The notes under the pieces: generated by a model
What the model saw: only the letters and a program-made list of their open reading frames with translations
Databases searched by the model: none
Told to the model about the DNA's origin: nothing
Source of the DNA: Galbibacter marinus
GTDB lineage: Bacteria > Bacteroidota > Bacteroidia > Flavobacteriales > Flavobacteriaceae
Length of the DNA stretch: 64,000 bases
NCBI RefSeq assembly: GCF_000300875.1
Contig: NZ_AMSG01000003.1
Coordinates: 186,001 to 250,000 of the forward strand
Direction of reading: 5' to 3'
In this document: one piece after another, positions 1 through 9,615 of the stretch
Position numbering within the stretch: position 1 is the stretch's first letter
Layout of the letters: the number at the start of each line of letters is the position of its first letter
Translations under genes and position numbers: made by a program

Positions 1-2689
1 ACCAAGAAATAAACTAGTGGTTATTACTGGTTTATCTGGTAGCGGGAAGTCTTCATTAGCCTTTGACACATTATATGCTGAAGGCCAAAGGCGTTATGTG
101 GAGAGTCTTTCTTCTTATGCACGACAATTCCTAGGTAGGCTCGATAAACCAAAAGTAGACTATATCAAAGGAATTGCCCCTGCAATAGCTATTGAGCAAA
201 AGGTGAATTCTACCAACCCTAGGTCAACTGTTGGCACTAGTACCGAGATATATGACTACCTTAAATTATTATATGCCAGAATTGGGAAAACCTACTCTCC
301 TATTTCAGGGAAAGAAGTTAAAAAGCATCAAGTAACTGATGTTTTAAATTATGTAAAAACATTTGAGCAAGGCAGCAAACTACTTTTACTCGCTCCAGTG
401 CACATACCCAAGGAGAGAAGTGTTTTAAAAACTTTAGAAATACTATCCCTACAGGGATATGCAAGGATAAAATATCAGGGCAGAGTTCATCGCATTAGTG
501 ATATCGATAAAGAGATCGATCACAATTTCTCCTTAGTAGTAGATCGTATTGTAGTAAAGGACGATGAAGATTTCTATAATCGTTTAGCAGACGCTGTAGA
601 TACCGCTTTTTTTGAAGGTAAAGGAATCTGCGCCATAGAAGATCTCAGTACTTTAGAACAAGTAGAGTTTAGCACCAAATTTGAAATGGATGGCATACAA
701 TTCTTAGAACCTAACACCCATTTGTTTAGCTTTAACAACCCATATGGCGCATGTCCTAGCTGTGAAGGTTATGGTGATATGATCGGTTTAGATGAGGATC
801 TCATTGTGCCAAATACTACCCTATCCGTGTTTGAAAATGCGATATTTCCATGGAGAGGCGATAGTATGAGTTGGTTTAGAGACCAGCTGGTTAATAACGC
901 TTATAAATTTGACTTTCCAATACACAAACCTTGGTTTGAACTCACCGAAAAACAAAAATCATTGATCTGGGAAGGAAATCAATATTTTACAGGACTTACT
1001 GCTTTTTTTAAAGAATTAGAAGATAAAAGCTACAAAATTCAAAACCGAGTAATGCTCTCTCGCTATAGAGGAAAAACTAGATGCACCCAATGTAAAGGAC
1101 TTAGACTTCGCGAGGAAGCTAATTATGTCAGAGTTGGGGATAGAACAATATCCGATCTTGTAAATATTCCAATTACAAGATTACAGGAACACTTCAATAC
1201 CCTTAAACTAGAGGCCCACCAAGAGAAAATTGCCAGTCGACTATTAAAAGAAATAAATACAAGATTAGAATTTTTAAACAATGTTGGTTTAAATTATCTG
1301 AGTCTTAATCGTAAGTCCAACAGTTTATCAGGAGGAGAGTCACAACGTATTAATCTAGCTACTTCCCTTGGAAGTAGCCTAGTAGGTTCTATGTATATAC
1401 TTGATGAACCTAGTATCGGATTACACCCAAAAGACACTGAAAACCTAATTAGTGTTTTAAAATCCTTGAGAGATCTGGGAAATACTGTAATTGTAGTTGA
1501 GCACGATGAGGATATTATGAAGGCTGCAGATCAAATCATTGATATAGGGCCACAAGCAGGAACCCTTGGCGGGGAAGTTGTCGGTAGCGGTACTTATGAT
1601 GAACTTATAAAATTAAATACTCTGACGGCCAACTATCTAAGTGGGAAGGATCAGATAGAGGTTCCTGAAAAGAGAAGGACCTCTAAGAACTCTATTCTTA
1701 TTAAAGGTGCTCGTGAGCATAATCTAAAAAATATAGATGTGGAATTTCCACTAAACTCTTTGACGGTAATTACTGGACTATCGGGAAGTGGGAAGACAAC
1801 CTTGGTAAAAAAGATCGTCTATCCAGCCATATTAAAAGCCACAGGAGGTTATGGTGAGAAGTCTGGTCAATTCTCTGGCATCAGTGGCAATTTCTCCAAT
1901 CTAGGTGCTGTTGATTTTGTTGATCAAAATCCAATTGGACGATCCTCGCGGTCAAACCCTGTGACTTACATCAAAGCATATGATGATATCAGAAACTTAT
2001 TTGCCAAACAAAAACTTTCAAAGATCAGGGGTTATCAGCCCAAACATTTTTCTTTTAATGTAGATGCAGGGCGATGCGAAACTTGTAAAGGAGAAGGTGA
2101 AGTCACCATCGAAATGCAATTTATGGCTGATGTTCACTTGGAATGTGAAACATGTGGAGGTAAGCGTTTTAAAAAAGAGGTACTAGAGGTCAAATATCAG
2201 GATAAGAATATTGATGATGTTCTCAGTATGACCATTGATCAGGCAATCGAATTCTTTTCTCAAAATAAGCAAACTAAAATCACATCTAAATTACAATCCT
2301 TACAGGATGTTGGGCTCGGATATGTGGCCTTGGGTCAGTCATCCTCTACCCTCTCTGGTGGAGAGGCTCAACGAATCAAACTCGCCTCCTTCCTTATCAA
2401 AGGAAGCACCACTACTAAAACATTATTTATATTTGATGAGCCTACCACAGGACTTCATTTCCACGACATTAAAAAACTTCTAAAATCATTTGATGCACTA
2501 TTAGATAATGGACATTCTATTATTGTGATTGAGCATAATTTAGATCTTATAAAATGCGCCGATCACATTATTGATTTAGGTCCCCAGGGTGGTGAAAATG
2601 GAGGGTATCTTATGGGCAGTGGAACCCCAGAACAATTAAGTAGGATTGAGAAAAGTTATACTGGGCAGTATCTAAAAGACAAATTATAG
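1..2689 (+). CDS. uvrA: UvrA excinuclease subunit A (5' partial)
   Basis: ATPase that loads UvrB on DNA lesions in nucleotide excision repair. The frame is open from base 2, so the true start lies outside the window; the GTG at 17 is internal. Both ABC halves are visible: Walker A GLSGSGKS then LSGGESQR in the first, GLSGSGKT and LSGGEAQR in the second, each with a DEP Walker B. The essential zinc module is intact (CETC then CETC around 2080-2160). In the first zinc module only the CPSC half remains, and the partner CxxC of the E. coli protein is absent. Ends with the typical DLGPQGGE and SGTP motifs. Family identification is certain. Confidence 0.97.
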   Translation, partial: PRNKLVVITGLSGSGKSSLAFDTLYAEGQRRYVESLSSYARQFLGRLDKPKVDYIKGIAPAIAIEQKVNSTNPRSTVGTSTEIYDYLKLLYARIGKTYSPISGKEVKKHQVTDVLNYVKTFEQGSKLLLLAPVHIPKERSVLKTLEILSLQGYARIKYQGRVHRISDIDKEIDHNFSLVVDRIVVKDDEDFYNRLADAVDTAFFEGKGICAIEDLSTLEQVEFSTKFEMDGIQFLEPNTHLFSFNNPYGACPSCEGYGDMIGLDEDLIVPNTTLSVFENAIFPWRGDSMSWFRDQLVNNAYKFDFPIHKPWFELTEKQKSLIWEGNQYFTGLTAFFKELEDKSYKIQNRVMLSRYRGKTRCTQCKGLRLREEANYVRVGDRTISDLVNIPITRLQEHFNTLKLEAHQEKIASRLLKEINTRLEFLNNVGLNYLSLNRKSNSLSGGESQRINLATSLGSSLVGSMYILDEPSIGLHPKDTENLISVLKSLRDLGNTVIVVEHDEDIMKAADQIIDIGPQAGTLGGEVVGSGTYDELIKLNTLTANYLSGKDQIEVPEKRRTSKNSILIKGAREHNLKNIDVEFPLNSLTVITGLSGSGKTTLVKKIVYPAILKATGGYGEKSGQFSGISGNFSNLGAVDFVDQNPIGRSSRSNPVTYIKAYDDIRNLFAKQKLSKIRGYQPKHFSFNVDAGRCETCKGEGEVTIEMQFMADVHLECETCGGKRFKKEVLEVKYQDKNIDDVLSMTIDQAIEFFSQNKQTKITSKLQSLQDVGLGYVALGQSSSTLSGGEAQRIKLASFLIKGSTTTKTLFIFDEPTTGLHFHDIKKLLKSFDALLDNGHSIIVIEHNLDLIKCADHIIDLGPQGGENGGYLMGSGTPEQLSRIEKSYTGQYLKDKL

Positions 2690-2911
2690 CCTAAGAATAT
2701 ACAATACCTCGTATCCCGCTCCTATTGTAATGTGATAAGTATTAATAAGGCCATACTCTTGTATTAACAATCTCTTTAAACCTATTGTAGAATTCAGTAG
2801 TTACCATACATACAATAAGATCCGTGCGCTAAAGATCTTCATACTTTGGCGTACTCTTTGTGTTATTAGTTAAGAAAATTCATAGTGAGTTTTTTTGGTT
2901 GGTTAGTTAAG

Positions 2912-2951
2912 AAAACCCTGAAACAGCATTTAGTTTGTTCAGGGTTTTTTT
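2912..2951 (+). terminator. Intrinsic terminator, orphan
   Basis: Arms 2912-2922 and 2938-2948 (core AACCCTGAA / TTCAGGGTT) enclose a 15-base loop and run into a T tract. It lies more than 200 bases after the uvrA stop, so it either ends a long uvrA 3' UTR or a small unannotated transcript. Confidence 0.8.
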
Positions 2952-3055
2952 GTAAATATAGCTTGTGGATCATTTCATTTTCTTAAAATTCAGTTTTTTT
3001 TCAGATCTTCTAGACCTTTATTTACAGTTACTTATGATTGAGTTAAGCATTTGGC

Positions 3056-3063
3056 TAAATTTG
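3056..3063 (+). promoter_or_regulatory. Predicted -7 element TAAATTTG
   Basis: Matches the Bacteroidota TAnnTTTG consensus and sits about 80 bases before the ATG at 3144, leaving room for a leader with an 11-codon upstream ORF. The -33 TTG is poorly spaced. Confidence 0.5.
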
Positions 3064-3105
3064 TGGCACGTAATTTGATTTTTAACTAGCAAGACCGATC
3101 AAAAA

Positions 3106-3141
3106 ATGAAAACCAAAACAATGTTGAATCAAAACCTATAG
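3106..3141 (+). CDS. Possible 11-codon leader peptide (uORF)
   Basis: ATG at 3106 opens an 11-codon frame (MKTKTMLNQNL) whose TAG ends two bases before the ATG of the next gene. The spacing would allow translational coupling or leader control. It may also be chance; nothing else supports expression. Confidence 0.25.
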   Translation: MKTKTMLNQNL

Positions 3142-3143
3142 TC

Positions 3144-4301
3144 ATGAAACAATTATTTATATTACTGATAGCTTTTGTTTTTGGGAGTCAAAACAGTTTT
3201 GCCTCCACACAAAGCAGCATAAGAGGATATGGGAATTCTTTTATTTTTGTAGAAAACGGGATTAACTTTTCGGTGTATCCTGATGGGGAATTCGATTTTT
3301 ATATCGACAATCCTAGAATTACTGCAGGAGTACATACTGGGAATGTGAGTATTACTTTTAACTCAGGATATGCCTATGATCCTTATGTGCAATATGACGC
3401 TTATGGTGCGGTTTTACAGATTGAAAACACGCCTATTTATTATGATTATTATGGACGTGTAACACGAATAGGGAGCATCAACATCCTTTATAATGGGAAT
3501 TATCTAAGAAGTATTGGCGGAATGCACATCTATTTCAATGCCCATGGTATCTTTAGCCATTATTCTGGATTTATAAACGGATATAACAGAGTTTATGTCC
3601 ACAGACCATTTCACAGGTATTTTAGAAGGCCTAGCCCAGCTTTTTGTATGGTAAATTATAGACCATATAGACAGTATTATGTGCCAAAACGATATACATA
3701 CTATAAACCTTATAAAAACAACCACAGAAGAACCTATGCGAATGTTGGTAACACCTATCATTATAAAGCTAATAACTCTAGGAGAAGTGTTTATGAAAAT
3801 GATAAAAGGGTAAGTAGAAGAAACGATGCTGCTATTACTAGAAGTATTAGAGCTAGAAGTGCAAATAGTGTTGCTCCTAGAAATACCAGTAGAGTAAGTA
3901 GAAGTGCTAGTAAAGCAAATGTGAATCGATCAGCTACTAGCGCATCTAGAGAAAACGCTTCTACAACTGTGAGAAGTTCGAGAGCTGCAAACTCTGAATC
4001 TTCAAAGTCGGTAAATAGAGCTGTTCGTAGTTCAAATACCCCAAATAGATCGGCAGTACAAACTAAAAGCTCTCCTGTTCAAAGAACTCAGACTAACACG
4101 AGATCTAGTAGGAGTCCAGTGAATGTAAATAGAAGTAGTAGCACAAGAGCTGCACAACCAAAGGTGACCACACCAAGAAGTAGTAGAAGTAGTTCTAATA
4201 CAACATATAGAAGTTCAAACTCTACTTCAAATAGATCTACACCAGCGGCTAGTTCAAGTAGAAGTAGTTCAAGCAGAAGTAGTTCAAGTGCAAGAAGATA
4301 G
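3144..4301 (+). CDS. Secreted protein with Arg/Ser-rich tail
   Basis: 385 residues. Residues 1-20 form a signal peptide (lysine, hydrophobic stretch, cleavage near SFAS). Residues about 25-150 are a Tyr/Gly-rich domain that looks beta-rich. Residues about 150-220 are Tyr/Arg/His-rich, and from about 220 to the end the protein is low-complexity Ser/Arg/Asn with almost no acidic residues, ending in repeated SSRSS units. I recognise the N-terminal part only as a flavobacterial hypothetical. Export and strong positive charge suggest binding to anionic surface polymers or nucleic acid, which is inference. It stands alone between uvrA and a convergent glycan operon. Confidence 0.8.
   Translation: MKQLFILLIAFVFGSQNSFASTQSSIRGYGNSFIFVENGINFSVYPDGEFDFYIDNPRITAGVHTGNVSITFNSGYAYDPYVQYDAYGAVLQIENTPIYYDYYGRVTRIGSINILYNGNYLRSIGGMHIYFNAHGIFSHYSGFINGYNRVYVHRPFHRYFRRPSPAFCMVNYRPYRQYYVPKRYTYYKPYKNNHRRTYANVGNTYHYKANNSRRSVYENDKRVSRRNDAAITRSIRARSANSVAPRNTSRVSRSASKANVNRSATSASRENASTTVRSSRAANSESSKSVNRAVRSSNTPNRSAVQTKSSPVQRTQTNTRSSRSPVNVNRSSSTRAAQPKVTTPRSSRSSSNTTYRSSNSTSNRSTPAASSSRSSSSRSSSSARR
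4251..4295 (+). repeat. 15-bp tandem repeat, three copies
   Basis: Three near-identical 15-base units (4251-4265, 4266-4280, 4281-4295), each starting AGTTCAAG, encode the SSSRS repeats at the C-terminus of the secreted protein. In-frame units could expand or contract without frameshift. Confidence 0.8.
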
Positions 4302-4333
4302 AAACGTATAATTAAATAGTTCGTTAAATAGGA

Positions 4334-4366
4334 AAAGTCCGTGGATAGTTTTATCTGCGGATTTTT
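4334..4366. terminator. Bidirectional terminator
   Basis: Hairpin with arms AAAAGTCCG and CGGATTTTT, extended by an inner GGATA/TATCT stem, lies between convergent genes. It has A-rich and T-rich flanks on both sides and overlaps the stop codon of the minus-strand flippase gene. Confidence 0.75.
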
Positions 4367-5831
4367 ACGTTTTAAAATATTTCATTTTAATAGCATTGAT
4401 CATGGCAGTGATGTCATCCGATAAATTTAAGGTGTATACAGCCAAGCTAAAGATAAAACCGATAAGAAAAGATTTAAAAAGGATACTAAGAACCGGGTGA
4501 ACATCAAAATCCCACCAATAGAATATCATAAAAATAATAGCCATCACCACTGTTCCACTTAATGTAGCTTTCGTAAAAGGTTGTATGCCTAATTTACGAT
4601 GTACAAAGATGAGCTTTGCAGAGTTATAAATCAAAAAGGATAATAGGGTGGCAAAAGCGGCACCGTTTAATCCCCATATGGGTATAAAAATAATATTAAG
4701 GCCAACAGTTAGACCTGCTAATAGCACCCCAAAGAAAAGCACCATTTGGTAGTAATCTGAATTAAATATAATGGCATTATTATTTCCCATAAGATTGTCA
4801 AATACCTTGGCAAACCCGATTAAAAAAACCACCATTACCGCTTGTTCATAATTTGGTGGAAGCAACTCATACAAGGCATCCACATTCAATGTAATAAGCA
4901 AAAAGATTAGCCCTGCAACCAAATATAGATTGATAGAACTTTTTTTATAGAGAATTTCTAATTCTCCCATGCTCTTTGAATTCAGTAGTTTACTGGTAAT
5001 GGGATATGTGATTTGATGCATGGCTCTAGCGGGAACTGCAATGACCACTGCCATAAACACCGCTACATTGTAATAGGCTATGTTTTCAATATCCTTAAAT
5101 TGACCAAGCATTACCTTATCGATATCAAGAAGCACCGCTGCCACAGAACCAGTGAGTATAATAAGTAAGGAATAATTAAACACTGCCTTGTAATTACTAG
5201 GTAAATACCACTCTATAGTTGGTTTTTTAATCCATATCGCCGCTATTGCCATAAGGACCATTCGAGAACCATAAACCGCCATTAATAAATATATAAACAA
5301 ATGCACTTCAATAAAATCGAAGCTAACTCCCAGGAGTAATACCATTACCATTACCCGGTGATATACTTCCTTGAGTAGATTTCCATAAACAGACTTAAAA
5401 TGTACCTTTGCCCAGGCATAAAACAGTTCAAAATAAGCCATAAATAAAGCCAATACAAAGATAGTCCACACATAGGGCTGAAGTATATTACTTTTTGAGG
5501 CGATTATATCTACAATCCAACCATACCCAATACAACCTATAATTGCTGTTGGTATACAGATTAAAAGAGGCAATAGAAACACAAATCCCGTAAAGGCATT
5601 TTGTTGGCTCTGATCTTTATAAAAACTAAAAAATTTAATGAGTGTATTTTGGGTTCCAAAAGCTAAAATAGGCATCAATATGGTACTAGAAGATAGCAGG
5701 TAACCAACAATACCGTAATAGGTTGGAGTCAAAAAATTAGTATACAAAAAGAGTGTATTAATAGCTCCTATAGCAAATCCAATATAGGTTATGATCGTGT
5801 TTTTTATGGTTTGGTTTGCTACAATCCCCAT
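4365..5831 (-). CDS. Polysaccharide flippase (MOP/Wzx-like)
   Basis: 488 residues, almost entirely hydrophobic, with about 14 predicted membrane helices and no long soluble domain, the pattern of lipopolysaccharide or oligosaccharide flippases of the MOP superfamily. It would move lipid-linked glycans across the inner membrane. It is the last gene of the minus-strand operon DUF4834-YfhO-glycosyltransferase-flippase. Its ATG overlaps the TGA of the glycosyltransferase by one base (TGATG), which implies translational coupling. The substrate cannot be inferred. Confidence 0.85.
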   Translation of the reverse strand: MGIVANQTIKNTIITYIGFAIGAINTLFLYTNFLTPTYYGIVGYLLSSSTILMPILAFGTQNTLIKFFSFYKDQSQQNAFTGFVFLLPLLICIPTAIIGCIGYGWIVDIIASKSNILQPYVWTIFVLALFMAYFELFYAWAKVHFKSVYGNLLKEVYHRVMVMVLLLGVSFDFIEVHLFIYLLMAVYGSRMVLMAIAAIWIKKPTIEWYLPSNYKAVFNYSLLIILTGSVAAVLLDIDKVMLGQFKDIENIAYYNVAVFMAVVIAVPARAMHQITYPITSKLLNSKSMGELEILYKKSSINLYLVAGLIFLLITLNVDALYELLPPNYEQAVMVVFLIGFAKVFDNLMGNNNAIIFNSDYYQMVLFFGVLLAGLTVGLNIIFIPIWGLNGAAFATLLSFLIYNSAKLIFVHRKLGIQPFTKATLSGTVVMAIIFMIFYWWDFDVHPVLSILFKSFLIGFIFSLAVYTLNLSDDITAMINAIKMKYFKT

Positions 5832-7108
5832 CAGCCTATAAATTCAAGTAATGTTTTGGTTAATTCTTTTCTGTGGAATGCTTCTACACCCTGAGGGTGT
5901 ACATGTAAATCATTTTTTTTGTATTCCTTGTAAGCCTCCAGAATATAGTCCCTAAGTAGCTTCCCTTGATCATATTTAAAAAAACGTCCTGTCTGGGTTT
6001 GCTCAATCAATCTTGCGACATCCCAACCACGGGGACCTAATGCTAAAATAGGTCTTTTGGCAGCCATATATTCAAAAAATTTCCCAGGAATGATTCCCTT
6101 TGTCTTTTCTGCATCAATTTCTATAAGTAAAAGCACTTGGGAACTTCTCTGAAGTGCTATAGCCTGCTGATGGCTCACATAACCTTTTAAATGCAGCACC
6201 TTTTCCAAACCAGCAGCTTTTATACTATCAACCACTTGATCACTTACAGTACCAGCCAATATTAATTCTAGGTCTTGTAAAAACTCTGGACGCTCATTAC
6301 AAATTTGAGAAAGAGTCTGCCATAATACCTTCGGATTTCTACCGCTTAATAGTGACCCTATATGGGAAAGGCTAAACTTCTCGGTGAGTTCCACGGGCTG
6401 CGACGGATAATCTAAATATCCATTGGTAATAACCTTAATAGGTTTTGATGTTTTTTGCTCAAACTCCTTTTTGGTAGTATAACTCGTTGTAATGATTTTA
6501 TCAGCCGCTTGCAAAACAGTAGCTTCAAGTTTTTCATGTTTATATTCAGAAGCCTTACTGAGTTTTAATTCCGAGTGATAGCCAATTGTAGTCCAAGGAT
6601 CTCTAAAATCTGCAATCCAACTCAATTGGTTATTAGCTTTTTTTAACTTTAAGCCAATAAGATGTAGACTGTGCGGAGGACCAGTAGTAATAATGGTATT
6701 TATTCCATTGTTTTTTGTATAGTCCTTTAAAAATTTCACTGATGGTTTTACCCAAAATACACGAGCATCAGGAATAAAAAAATTACCTCTTATCCATAAC
6801 ATTACACGCTCTATCCAAGACTGTTTCTTAGTAGCGATAATCCCTTTACTGATTTGTTTGGTTTTTTTAGAGGAAAATATTGAAGCCCATTTATAAGGTT
6901 CTACTATTGACTTTTTAATGATGGTGATATCCTGTGGAATTTCACTTATAAAACTATCGTCCCTAAATGGATAATTTGGGTTATCTGGAATATACACCAC
7001 TACTTGCTTATTAAACTCTGCTAAGAACTTTACAAAGTTTAACCACCTCTGCACTCCTGGTCCACCAGCGGGTGGCCAATAATACGTTATAATTAAAACT
7101 TTATCCAT
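5831..7108 (-). CDS. Glycosyltransferase, GT4-like
   Basis: 425 residues with the GT-B layout of family 4 glycosyltransferases. The N-terminus has the YYWPPAGGPGVQRW motif typical of this flavobacterial group (a glycine-rich acceptor loop). The C-terminal half has the nucleotide-sugar binding pattern GIIPGKFFEYMAAKRPIL, where the FEY glutamate contacts the donor. It probably adds a sugar to an envelope glycan precursor. It overlaps the flippase start and follows the YfhO gene by 36 bases. Confidence 0.87.
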   Translation of the reverse strand: MDKVLIITYYWPPAGGPGVQRWLNFVKFLAEFNKQVVVYIPDNPNYPFRDDSFISEIPQDITIIKKSIVEPYKWASIFSSKKTKQISKGIIATKKQSWIERVMLWIRGNFFIPDARVFWVKPSVKFLKDYTKNNGINTIITTGPPHSLHLIGLKLKKANNQLSWIADFRDPWTTIGYHSELKLSKASEYKHEKLEATVLQAADKIITTSYTTKKEFEQKTSKPIKVITNGYLDYPSQPVELTEKFSLSHIGSLLSGRNPKVLWQTLSQICNERPEFLQDLELILAGTVSDQVVDSIKAAGLEKVLHLKGYVSHQQAIALQRSSQVLLLIEIDAEKTKGIIPGKFFEYMAAKRPILALGPRGWDVARLIEQTQTGRFFKYDQGKLLRDYILEAYKEYKKNDLHVHPQGVEAFHRKELTKTLLEFIG

Positions 7109-7144
7109 AGCACCATATAAAAAATGGTTTCCCCTTTAATGAAC

Positions 7145-9598
7145 TTAATTGTCCTTATTGCTGCCTTTTTTAGCTTTATAGTATATCCCTCCTAGGAGTA
7201 AAATAGATAAAATAATTGTACTCGAAAGACTGATTGCCCCTCCAGTTTTGACTACCTGAGGTTCAAACTCAAATTTAATTTCATGCTCTCCAGAAGGAAC
7301 CCTTAATGCTCTTAGCGCGTAATCAACTCTAAAATGTTCCACCTCTTCTCCATCAATGGTTACCTTCCACCCAAACGGATAGTGCATCTCTGAAAAGACG
7401 GCTAATCCATTATTTGTATTGGAAGACTCATAAAGTAACACATTAGGGCTGTAATACTTTAGGGTAATTTGTGCAGAAGAATCAACATTAAAACGAGCTG
7501 GTAATACATCTTCAAATGCACTTTGATCAAAAACAGCGGTGGTTTTAGTATCAATGCTATCCAAAGCAGACATTTCTTTATCTGGATTATCTACAGCTCT
7601 AAGTTCTTGTACAAACCAAGCAGGCCCATTAGCATAAGGATTAGTAGCTGGATACAATTGCCCCTGATCGTCAGGTCTTATGATATACTTTACATTAAGC
7701 ATATTTAAAATCCCTACATTGTTCTTGGCCAGTTGATATTCAACTAAATCTGAGAGTCTCTTTGGTTTTGCGGCATGATATCCACCTAATGATTTATGAT
7801 AGAATGATGTGGAGGCACCATTGAGTCCTTCCTGACTGTTATATACCCTGTAATGTCCTTTGTCTTGTAATATTTGCTCATCTACCTGAGTTTGTGGGAA
7901 TGGTTGATTTAAATATCGCGCAGATACAAAGTCCTTTTGATTCACATACTGTCTGTCTACACCCACTAAATCAATAAGTATCAATCCACCTACAACTACA
8001 AGCAGCAAATTGGTTTTAAGCTTATCTTTAGTAAACAACCACAGCGCTGCAATAGTTCCAGCTATGAGAATAAAATTTCGAATTAGATCCGAGGTGAGTA
8101 GTCCCATGCGGTCCTCCTTAATTTTCCCCATGAGCTGAGACAATCCCATTTGGTCAAATTGCTGGCGGTAATAAGCATCGTTGACATGGGCGTAGTCAAA
8201 GGTACCTTTGAGTAAAAATATTGCCGAAATGATCCCTAGACAAACAATAGCACCCCATTTCAATGCTTTAATTTTCTGTTTCTGATCAACATCCTTACTT
8301 AAAAAGGCTTTCAATCCTAAAACAGCCAAAATAGGAACACAAAGTTCGATTATAACCTGAATTGAGGTAATTGCCCTAAATTTATTATAAAGTGGAAAGT
8401 AATCGATCATAAAATTGGTAAGCCCGCTAAAATTATGTCCCCATGAAAGCAGTAAGGATACAATACATCCTGCCACTAACCACCATTTTATCGGCCCTTT
8501 AATAAGAACAATTCCAAGGACAAACAACAACAATATAACTGCTCCTAAATAGGCAGGAGCTGCAACTCCTGGCTGATCACCCCAATACATCATATGAGCT
8601 GCTTGATTCTCTACAAAGTCCTTCGCCTGTAATGGAGCAACACCTTGAGAAACCAGAAAGTCATATGTCTTCGAATCAGTACTTAGGGCCTCGTCATTTC
8701 CTCCTCCAACTAGACGAGGAACAAGTAGATTAAAGGATTCAAAAAGTCCATAACTATACTGGGTTATATATTCTTTATCAAGACCCGAAGTGTCTAGTTT
8801 AGGACTTCCATCAGGATTGATGGTAAGTTCACTTGGTCCCCTGGTACTCCATTGAGCATACTGCTGGGTCGCTAATAGATTAGGTGCGTTTGTTGCGACT
8901 GCTAACAAAACAGCTACAAGAAGTATTCCAACAGATTTAAAAAATCGAGGCAACCACTTTTCCTTATAAGCCATTATCAAATAACTCACCCCTATTATCA
9001 AAACCAGGAACATCAAGTAATAGGTCATCTGGAAGTGATTCGCACTAATCTCCAGAGCCATCGCAAAGGCAGTGAGCAAGAAGCCAGAAATATACTTTCG
9101 TTTAAAGACCAATAATATGCCAGCTAGTACAAAAGCAAAATAGCCAATTGCATGCGCTTTGGCATTGTGACCAACCCCGAGGATGATGATTAAATAAGTA
9201 GAAAAACCAAAGGCTAAAGAGCCTAACAAGGCTAATTTCCAATCGACTTTAAGGACCAATAACAACACATAAAATCCGACAAAATATAAAAACAAATAAT
9301 CCGCTGGTCTGGGTAAAAATCGAATAAGCTTATCCAACTTTTTAACATAATCATGAGGATAATTGGCACCTAATTGATAGGTGGGCATTCCACCAAAAGC
9401 CGAATTAGTCCAATAGGACTCTTCTCCTGTTTTTTCCTTGAAGTCATTACGCTCCTTGGCCATCCCAATATATTGTACAATATCGCTTTGGAATATTTGT
9501 TTGCCCTGCAGTACGGGTGAAAAATAAATAAGAGAAGTCAATATAAAAATTAAAAATACTACACTATGTGGTAGTATTTTCTTTAACTGGTCAGTCAT
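7145..9598 (-). CDS. YfhO-family membrane protein
   Basis: 817 residues. An N-terminal helix, a loop with the SDIVQYIGMAKE motif, then many membrane segments to about residue 560, a soluble domain to about 780 and a final helix. This matches Bacteroidota YfhO proteins, thought to be GT-C-type glycosyltransferases. In Gram-positive bacteria YfhO acts in teichoic acid glycosylation; the acceptor here is unknown. It lies between the DUF4834 gene (17-base gap) and the glycosyltransferase gene, so a shared envelope role is likely. Confidence 0.85.
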   Translation of the reverse strand: MTDQLKKILPHSVVFLIFILTSLIYFSPVLQGKQIFQSDIVQYIGMAKERNDFKEKTGEESYWTNSAFGGMPTYQLGANYPHDYVKKLDKLIRFLPRPADYLFLYFVGFYVLLLVLKVDWKLALLGSLAFGFSTYLIIILGVGHNAKAHAIGYFAFVLAGILLVFKRKYISGFLLTAFAMALEISANHFQMTYYLMFLVLIIGVSYLIMAYKEKWLPRFFKSVGILLVAVLLAVATNAPNLLATQQYAQWSTRGPSELTINPDGSPKLDTSGLDKEYITQYSYGLFESFNLLVPRLVGGGNDEALSTDSKTYDFLVSQGVAPLQAKDFVENQAAHMMYWGDQPGVAAPAYLGAVILLLFVLGIVLIKGPIKWWLVAGCIVSLLLSWGHNFSGLTNFMIDYFPLYNKFRAITSIQVIIELCVPILAVLGLKAFLSKDVDQKQKIKALKWGAIVCLGIISAIFLLKGTFDYAHVNDAYYRQQFDQMGLSQLMGKIKEDRMGLLTSDLIRNFILIAGTIAALWLFTKDKLKTNLLLVVVGGLILIDLVGVDRQYVNQKDFVSARYLNQPFPQTQVDEQILQDKGHYRVYNSQEGLNGASTSFYHKSLGGYHAAKPKRLSDLVEYQLAKNNVGILNMLNVKYIIRPDDQGQLYPATNPYANGPAWFVQELRAVDNPDKEMSALDSIDTKTTAVFDQSAFEDVLPARFNVDSSAQITLKYYSPNVLLYESSNTNNGLAVFSEMHYPFGWKVTIDGEEVEHFRVDYALRALRVPSGEHEIKFEFEPQVVKTGGAISLSSTIILSILLLGGIYYKAKKGSNKDN

Positions 9599-9615
9599 TT
9601 AATAAATTGATTTAG

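Larger units (their letters stand above)
2690..3105. other. Intergenic region after uvrA
   Basis: No convincing protein gene is seen. It holds a 13-base direct repeat (TTAGTTAAGAAAA at 2866-2878 and 2903-2915), the terminator at 2912-2951, and a TAAATTTG box at 3056-3063 that probably drives the secreted-protein gene. A TTG at 3038-3040 is only 15 bases upstream of that box, slightly shorter than the usual 17-23. Confidence 0.55.

Noticed and set aside
2235-2483. 82-codon frame on plus inside uvrA
   Set aside because: Out of frame within the conserved ABC domain of UvrA; no domain or start signal of its own.
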